The notes beneath the pieces are model-generated. The model searched no databases. It was not told the DNA's origin and worked only from the letters and a program-made list of their open reading frames with translations. Positions 57,000-64,000 of a stretch of DNA of 64,000 bases are shown one piece after another. The stretch covers positions 620,001 through 684,000 of the forward strand of contig JAACJP010000022.1 of the NCBI GenBank assembly GCA_013368375.1. The letters are read 5' to 3'. Position 1 is the stretch's first letter. Each line of letters starts with the position of its first letter. The stretch comes from Tricholomella constricta (taxonomy: Eukaryota > Basidiomycota > Agaricomycetes > Agaricales > Lyophyllaceae). Both the position numbers and the translations under genes were made by a program.

Positions 57000-59368
57000 T
57001 GGCAACAGGGACAGACCAGCTTGCTAACCGACGGTCAAAGCCGTATTTCAGGCTCCGCCGAGCGCCAAACAATACCAGGGCCCGAACCAGTTCATCTCAT
57101 GATTTCGCGATAATCGGGACCTTCACCGCAGTTTGCTCAGCCTCCTCGACTACAGTCCTCAATGTCGTCTCAATTACAGAATGCTATTACATGCTGCAAC
57201 AGTTATCTGGTTCTGAGTACTCTAAGCTGGTAATCCTAGTAAGTTGTGTTACAACAGTGGACTTTGTCTTCACGGACATCTAGCGAGTGATCAAGGAAGC
57301 CCGCGCTCCTTAACATTACGCGCCGTGATTGATATTCAAGGTCTGGATATCTCGAACTGGAATCCAGCAACATGCACCAGAACATGTCTCGATCCTGAGG
57401 AAAAGTACGGGTCGACGGAATTACTGTTTCATGAAGACATGCACATCACACATGTAAGTCATGAGGCCGTCATTTTTGACTACTTATATCCAAACTGCGC
57501 ATTAGGAACAGGTCCAGAAATTGGAGGATCAACTCAATTCTTCTTATGCCCCGCACAAATCAGTACAAGCCCATACGTACGTCTTTGCTCCTTTCTAGAC
57601 CTTCTTTTTCGGAGCTCTGAACTGTCCACAGCCTCGCCAGAAGAGGACCTTTATCATTGGGTCCGCCGTTACTGGGGTTTCGGTTTATCGGACAAGAAAA
57701 TCGTCGAACATACACTCGAACACTTTGATAAGGAAAAGTATGGGTTTAGGTGAATATTTATATTAGCATAAGAAATTTTCAACGGCTAAATCTCTCAGCA
57801 TCTCATCATTAAAAAGAGTTCGGGCAAAGTTGGGACTCCTAGGAACGCGTAAACGGAATGCATCCTTCGAAGAAATCACGCCTTTCTTGCTAGAAATCCG
57901 AGAACGTTTTCCAACTATGGGTGCCCGGCAAATGGTTACCGTCTTGCGGCTAGATTACGAACTCAAGGTTCCTGAGTGCGTAGCCTTGTGTGCTTGAATT
58001 CATTGTTGTTGATGGTGATGCTCAGACAGCGCCTGTTAGAACTCTTTAGGGCGACCGAACCAGAAGCTGTCAACGCACGTAAATCTCTCAAATTCCGGCG
58101 GAAACGGTTTTGGGCGGCGGGCGTGATGGATATCTGGGCTATTGACCAGCACGACAAATGGCAGCGGTTTGGGTTGTGGATGCATTGTTCGATCGATCCA
58201 TATCCTGGTCGCGTGGCTTGGCTCAAGATCTGGTGGTGTAACCGAAATACTCGACTTATCAACAGCTACTATATCGAGGCAGGACGAAGCGTTGGTGGTA
58301 ATTATATCTGATCTCCTTCAGATGATAATTGTTTACAAGGTTAATTGCGCTAGGAATTCCTCTTATCACTCAAAGCGATCGCGGACGTGAAAATAATGGC
58401 GTGGCAAATATGCATACCTCACTTCGTCACCGTCTAGACCCCGGCCTCAGTGACACACTGCAACATCGATGGTGTATTGATAAGAAAAATATCAAACCTG
58501 AGGCATTATGGTCGCAGCTTCGACGCCAGTTCACGCCCGGATTCGAGAAAAGACTGGACGAGGGGTTGAATAACGGATGGTATGACCCCAACGATCCAAT
58601 TGAAAAGCATGTATCCCCTCCAATTGTGCCATTTTTGTAGCTGACATCCGAGATCTCAGACTTCTGTTTCGATGGCTTGCTATACCATGGCTCCAGGCTG
58701 AGCTAGATGCTTGGACTTTGCGTTACAACTCCACCTCCCGGCGCGCTGACAAGCACAAAATCCTTCCTCAAGGTATTCCTGATCTGATCCATGAGAAACC
58801 TGACCGCAGTGGATCAAAAAATTTTATGGTAGGACTTTTGCACTCGTCAAACTTTCAACACTATTAATACAAACTCTTCCTTCAGGTCATCGTATCCCCT
58901 GAACTTTTTGACGAAATAGAAAAGGAATGGGCTCCTTCCAACGATCCAGTTTTCAGACTTGTACCTTCAACATTCAACGAGCAAGCATCTGTCTTATATG
59001 CAGCCATTCAATATCCTACAGTATCATCTTTTACATTCTGGCCGGTGTATTTGGACATGCTAGCAGCATTTCGTGCACTTCCTCATGATCCCATCCTTGC
59101 AGCAGCTCTACTCACTGCGGATCAAGGTGAGGAGAACGATATGCCACTTATGGCTGGGCTCAGAGAGCTTCGGCATGGTGACAATGTTGTTGGTCCGCAT
59201 GGTTATATCTACCACGGTGGCCTGGAAGACCCTGGCCCGCCTCCAGGAGCTGGTGTCGATGGTGATGATGAAGGTTCCGAAATCAATAGTGATAATGGTG
59301 GCACTCAAGATGATGACGATGACGAGTTAGCGGTGGACCTCCGAGAGTACGCAGACTTTAGCGATTGA
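57000..59368 (+). CDS. Integrase core-domain protein of agaricomycete type, start uncertain
   Basis: A DDE-type integrase-like catalytic domain of a family common as multi-copy genes in mushrooms. Exons: a coiled stretch VQKLEDQLNSSYAPHKSVQA (about 57510), EEDLYHWVRRYWGFGLSDKK, SLKRVRAKLGLLGTRKR (HTH-like part) and IRERFPTMGARQMVTVLRLD. Core: FWAAGVMDIWAIDQHDKWQR (first Asp), WLKIWWCNRNTRLINSYYIE, IPLITQSDRGRENNGVANMH (second Asp) and DTLQHRWCIDKKNIKPEALW. After an intron at about 58610-58660: LFRWLAIPWLQAELDAW and RRADKHKILPQGIPDLIHEK. The C-terminus is acidic and ends LREYADFSD. The exons before 57500 are not reliably placed. No inverted repeats, reverse transcriptase or LTR was found, so it is unclear whether it belongs to a transposon or is a domesticated gene. 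Confidence 0.72.
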
Positions 59369-59468
59369 TAGCATATCTCTTTCACATTTGTCACATTTAA
59401 TTTGTGCTTGCCGTTTCTTTTACTCGCTCTCAGCTCGACTACTGGCCACGTCACCTTTTTCCTTGCAT

Positions 59469-61927
59469 ATGTCTGAAGAGACAGCCCAATATGCAGCCGA
59501 TTTCACGGGTGTCGACAACAGTGCTTCAGCATATTGTGGACGTGAACACTGTGCCACGAAGACATTTCCTGGCGGAACGAAGATGAACTTTTTGCACAGC
59601 AATAATCCCAGAGAGCCAGGACGGATGGTATGCAACGAGTGCTATCAATACTACATGCAGAAAGCTACAACGAAACGTCGGACCTCGAGTGCCTTGCCCA
59701 CAGAAATTCACCAGAAAGAGATTCGTAAACAAGTTTCGAGTGCACAGCGAGGTCGTAAGTTTTTCCCCATCCTAAAGATTTTCAGTAGCTCATGGAGTGC
59801 AGAGGGAACGAACATTGTTCAAGCAGTAGGCACCAGTGCATATGCAGCACCATTTCAAGCAGGGTACATCATCGGGACATCGAACGGCCCTATGCGGGTA
59901 GGAGGACCATTGATACAGCTACCTGGCCTTACTCCACCGCCGGCTATGGGGCAGATACCAATAGCTCGACCAGCTCAGGCTGGACCTTCTGGTTACACAA
60001 GCAATCACGCAGTGTACTACGCAACACGCCACTCACTGGCACAGAAGGCATATGCCATGAACGGTGGAAATGTGATCGCTGTTGAAGTCCGAGTAGTCCA
60101 TAAACCTATGCTGAAGTACAAGTTTCAATTGATTGGAGTACGTCTTTAAGCCCAGCTACTTGCCTTGCATTGCTGACAAAGATATACTTATTGCACAGGA
60201 TGTCCACGAAGTGGTCAAAAATATTTCTGTTCATATTGGAGCAGTCGAGCTGAAGCAGATTCTCTTTGACGAAATCTTACCTCTTTGGTTGGAATACACC
60301 AGAGGTTTTCAGATAAGTATTGACGATTTCGTGATGAGAGATCACGATGGGGCAAAGCTCAGGGCTGGAGATCCTGATCGCGACATAATCTCCAAGAAAT
60401 TCTTTAAAACCGTCAAAGGCGCTCAGGTCTTCAAGGAGGGCCGCGAAGTGATTAACTTTCATGTTCCAAATGATATCTACCACCGATACTTGGCCTGGAG
60501 TGAAGCGAGAGAGGAGGAGCAAATGCTTAGAGACCAGACAGAGAAGGTCCGCAGAGAAACAAGTTGATATTCCAAGTGGTACTGACGTCTCGTCATATTA
60601 GCTCTCTATACAAGAGAAGAAAGTGACGAAGCCCACCAGAGGGGGAAAGAAGCGGCAGCACTCACCTGAACCAAGCCATGATACCCTCATTTTGACTCCA
60701 GTTCGCGCTTCGAAACGTCCCAAATCTGGCCCCTGTTATGACTTGTCGCCAACTGCTCATAGACTTGGAGATGCACTCCGTTCGCAGCGGCTACCAAGTA
60801 ATAAAGAAATTCAATCACTTTGTGCGTATAAACTACATGTTGTTGCTTACAATTATTCTGATCTGTGAATATGCCATAGTCGAACGGAAAGCAATTCACG
60901 TGGCCATATATCTGGTCGAACACCGAACATTGAGTGAGCTCCTCGACCTCTGCGAAACGAGCAGGAACACCTTCGCCAACTACAAGGCCTACCTTGGGGC
61001 ACCAGGTGAAGCCATGTTGCACTTGGAGCTTTCGTCGAAGAAGCAGAAAAAGGGTGGCTTCAAGCTATCATCCTTTGGTGAATCTAGTCGGCCTCTGTTT
61101 AATGGCTTGAGCAAGAATATTTGCGCTAAACAAACCTACTACGAAAAATCGGGCTCTGTCGAATCCATGGGCCAGGAGATTCAAGTGACGCAGAACATTC
61201 CTCACGATGGACGGACACAAGCTCGAAATCTGACGATGGAGATTGCATGCCTTGTTTGGGCACGTGTACTCCTTGATCTCGTCTATGTTTTCATCGAAAA
61301 ATATGTGACAACAAAAGGCCAACCTCCATTCACCATTCCTCAGCTTAGATTTGTTGAAGCTGCTCTGGCTGTCGAACATGCAGATAGCAGTCAAGAAAGT
61401 CGTGTCTTCCTGGTTGAAGAGGTCATTGGAGGCGCGAGCGAAGGCATGTTTCGAAAGTACATGAATAATGTCTCCCCAGTTCCTCTCCCATTATCAGATG
61501 AAGCAGACAAGGAACGTGCACTCTTCCTCGCTTTCAGCCAACATGTTCAGTACTTCAAGACAAAGAAGATGGCCTTCATTTCGGATTATCAAGGTGTGTG
61601 GCAATTTATTGTATAATTATTTGAACATCGTCACTCATCCCACTGATCTCAACGTAGGAGGGAGTTCATTGCTTAGTGATCCACAGATCGTGACCAATAG
61701 GTGAGTATCACTGCTGCCGCCTCTCATTGCAAAGCGCACAGAGATCTCATGATTATTTTCCAAGTGCTCTTGGTGTTATTTTTGCAGATGGCAACGTTCC
61801 GTCCAGCCACGAGAATTTTGAAATCAACCACCGATGCAACCACTTCTGTGAATTTTTCGAAGTTCCAAGTGACTATGATCTCTGGGAATCGCATGCCTCG
61901 ACTCTCCGCCCAGACGTCGCGGCTTAG
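59469..61927 (+). CDS. Alpha-type protein kinase (MHCK/eEF2K-like) with N-terminal Cys motif
   Basis: Atypical Ser/Thr kinase of the alpha-kinase family, which is expanded in agaricomycetes. ATG 59469 gives MSEETAQYAADFTGVDNSAS. A Cys-rich element follows: YCGREHCATKTFPGGTKMNF with MVCNECYQYYMQ, perhaps metal-binding. The middle is Pro/Gly-rich (PGLTPPPAMGQIPIARPAQA). Later exons contain EKKVTKPTRGGKKRQ and the kinase: EAMLHLELSSKKQKKGGFKL, VFLVEEVIGGASEGMFRKYM, AFSQHVQYFKTKKMAFISDY with QGGSSLLSDPQIVTN, then GVIFADGNVPSSHENFEINH and RCNHFCEFFEV. The His-Cys-Cys set fits the alpha-kinase zinc site and the D-G-N segment its Gly-rich loop. The stop is at 61927. The gene follows the integrase-like gene by only 100 nt on the same strand. 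Confidence 0.82.
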
Positions 61928-62533
61928 TTTGCTGATTGTGTCAGTCCCACGTACTCCAACTTCGATGTTTAAGTTTTGACATTTGTTTCACCCCTCAGAG
62001 GCACGTCTTTGCCATTTTCATCTCTCGCTTTGCATCACGAACTATGCTGCCCTTCAACACCACCTATATCGTGCCTTTCCGCCTGCTTTCTGCCCACAAA
62101 AGCCTACTATAGCTACCTCCATTCCTTTAATTGCGTACACGTTGACTTTCCTCCTGACTATTTGTATAGTCCCGTTATCCTCCAGTATTTTATTTACATC
62201 CTGCATAGTGGGATATGGTGGTTGATTAATCTCATGATATTTTTGCTCAATTTTTCGTCGAGTAACGGACATGTGATGTAGCAACTGTAGCGTAAACAGG
62301 CGCCTATTATCTTCTCACTCACAACCACCCATAGCAATTTTACTGGGCCCACCTCCTGACGGCAAAAAAGTGGTAAGATATTCACACTTTTGTCTGCTTT
62401 TTACTGCTGTTGTGGGGCAGGCAGCTCGTAGACTCCAGGACTACACCAGGTCCGAGTACACGCGTTGATTGCCCCACGACAGTAGTGAAAAAACAGACCG
62501 CGGCGCTGAAACACTTTCTCAGAGATAATATCG
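61928..62533. other. Spacer between alpha-kinase and dioxygenase genes
   Basis: About 600 nt, AT-rich and without a recognisable gene. Confidence 0.4.
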
Positions 62534-64000
62534 ATGAAGCCGCCGATTTTTTTTGCGCGTAGTGTGCGTTTTCTCTTTGTCCATCTCGCTTTTGCTGATG
62601 TGATAATGGTGCTGGCGCACCTACAGACGCGCTCTGGGGCAGAGTTTTCGCCGTTTCAAATATCAGTCGTTGAAGCCCCGGCATTCAGTCTCTCTGATGC
62701 CCTCAAAGTTTCCGTGGAAGAAGAAGACCGCAAGCATGATGTGTTTTCTGCGCGCTCGCCGCCAAGTGATCATAGCACTCAATCATTGACCTCACAGGCA
62801 TCTCAATTGAGCTGCTCAAACTCAACTCTCCAGGTACCCTCACCTCCCGAAGCTACCTCTTCAGCCAAGCGCCCACGATCTCCGTCTGTTGACGCTGACA
62901 GCGGCAGGCCTGCAACGTCCCCGAATGTCGATGCAAAGCATCTGCTTCCTGCACCATGGGGCCCCCACTACAACGCTCGAGGTAGCCGAAATGCTCGTGC
63001 TCATGGAAAACGTCGGCGCCGACGCGATGCTGCCGCCAAAGAGCATGGCCATCACGTCCTGCCGCCCGCAGTTGCGGCGGCTCACATCGAAAGAGCAGTG
63101 CCCATTGGCACCTCACTCAAGGCCACGGCACTGCCTGCCACCAGCTGCGGATATTCGGCCCTCAACGCATTGCCCAACGAAGGCGCCTCCTTCAAGTCGC
63201 TTCAAGAGGCATTTGATGCCGGCTGCCGCTTGATCGAATGGGATGGACAGTATGTTACACCTTGGCTTCAATTTTTCGTGCGATTGACTCTTTGAAAGCA
63301 CCCCTATGCCGTTTCTGGACTGCGAGGGCCGTATTTTTGGTGGCGGGATCGGCCAGCCCAACGATCCGAGCTATGCTGAATCCTGCCGACGTGCCTATGG
63401 GGCTATCATGGAAGAGGGCCGCTGCAGCAATTTTTCCAATGCAGAACAAAACCACCGCCGAGGAAACTTTCCCGCCATAAACGTCGGCGCCACCATGGCG
63501 CCTGGTGCCGCGCATCCCACTAACCTCGGTCTTGGCCCTCACAAAGACATGATCCTACGCCTTCTCAACAACCCAGACATCATGCGGATCGCACACTTCG
63601 CTGACGGTGAGTTTGCATCCCTTGGTCTCATCAACATATGTCCATTTCTTGCCTAGGAGCATTCAATCTCTGGGCACCTGACATCCATAAGCACTATCGC
63701 GACCATCTGAACCCCCTCTTCGATCGACTTCCCGACCTTCAGAAAATCTTTCCCCGAAGCATCTTTCCTGCCGCCTCAATCAACTTTGGCGGCAATGTCT
63801 GGACAAAGTCCCACCGCGACAGCAAGAATGCGGCAATCGGATGGTGTGGAATACAGTCACTCGGGCCTTTCGATCCCAAGAAAGGTGGCCACCTGGTGCT
63901 CCCAGACCTCAAAATCGTGATTGAGTTCCCATCAGGCTCTCTCATCTTCATCCCATCGGCAACGCTAACTCACGCCAACATTCCTGTGCAAGAGGGCGAC
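62534..64000 (+). CDS. TET/JBP-like 2-oxoglutarate/Fe(II) dioxygenase of agaricomycete type, 3' end beyond the window
   Basis: Fe(II)/2-oxoglutarate oxygenase resembling the TET/JBP-like proteins expanded in mushrooms and described alongside KDZ DNA transposons; family members are proposed to oxidise 5-methylcytosine. The N-terminal part is Ser/Pro-rich with basic runs (SAKRPRSPSVD, NARAHGKRRRRRDAAAKEHG), suggesting nuclear entry. An intron at about 63251-63299 joins LIEWDGH to TPMPFLDCEGRIFGGGIGQP. Then AIMEEGRCSNFSNAEQNHRR and, after an intron at 63607-63656, AFNLWAPDIHKHYRDHLNPL. The core reads NFGGNVWTKSHRDSKNAAIG with the iron-binding H-x-D, WCGIQSLGPFDPKKGGHLVL, then FPSGSLIFIPSATLTHANIP with the second His. 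The rest, including the 2OG-binding Arg, lies beyond position 64000. The first-exon start at 62534 is a guess. Confidence 0.68.

Noticed and set aside
57000..59368. Full LTR retrotransposon around the integrase-like domain
   Set aside because: No reverse transcriptase, RNase H, protease or flanking long repeats could be found next to the integrase core.
1..64000. CRISPR arrays, bacterial operons, rRNA genes
   Set aside because: No regularly spaced repeats, Shine-Dalgarno-led gene runs or rRNA sequence were seen; the window is nuclear fungal DNA.

Overview
The window reads as nuclear DNA of an agaricomycete (mushroom-forming basidiomycete). The genes are compact, multi-exon and broken by many introns of about 45-65 nt. 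The gene content also fits: a class I hydrophobin, a Dicer-like protein, a NACHT-type NTPase with the agaricomycete P-loop GPAGAGKSAIAQT, an agaricomycete-type multi-pass membrane protein, an alpha-kinase, a fungal integrase-core gene and a TET/JBP-like dioxygenase. No bacterial, organellar or rRNA sequence was seen. All assignments come from reading the translations; no searches were run, and most splice sites were placed by eye.

Layout, left to right. 0-20 kb is mainly core metabolism: the 5' part of eIF3e (-), an intron-containing tRNA-Glu, an RTA1-like 7TM gene (-) with a GC-AG intron, a URC1-type GTP cyclohydrolase II homologue (+), a repeat-rich spacer, an unrecognised low-complexity protein (-), the rRNA/tRNA cytidine acetyltransferase NAT10/KRE33 (+), a JEN1-type monocarboxylate transporter (+) and a multi-pass membrane protein (-). 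20-33 kb holds a Dicer-like gene (-), a Kv-type potassium channel (+), a cutinase (-) and an Rcy1/Sec10-like F-box trafficking gene (-).

34-43.5 kb is the most rearranged part. A hydrophobin gene and an alpha/beta-hydrolase gene form a block of about 1.8 kb that occurs twice in direct orientation, at about 34.8-36.7 and 41.5-43.4 kb. A NACHT gene sits between the two copies. In the left copy the hydrophobin looks intact and the hydrolase is frameshifted; in the right copy both genes are broken. 43.9-44.5 kb carries three more tRNA-Glu genes, all with introns of different sequence and length (5, 16 and 10 nt; the fourth, at 1.6 kb, has 24 nt). Two paralogous isoprenylcysteine methyltransferase-like genes follow, with a MITE-like element of about 426 bp with perfect 38-bp terminal inverted repeats between them.

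47.6-64 kb starts with a gene-poor stretch, then an MFS transporter (-), a 263-bp tandem repeat and an aldo/keto reductase (-). It ends in an accessory island of integrase-core protein, alpha-kinase and a TET/JBP-like 2OG-Fe(II) dioxygenase cut by the window edge. The dioxygenase, the duplication around the NACHT gene and the repeat-built C-terminus of the NACHT protein are the parts most worth a second look.
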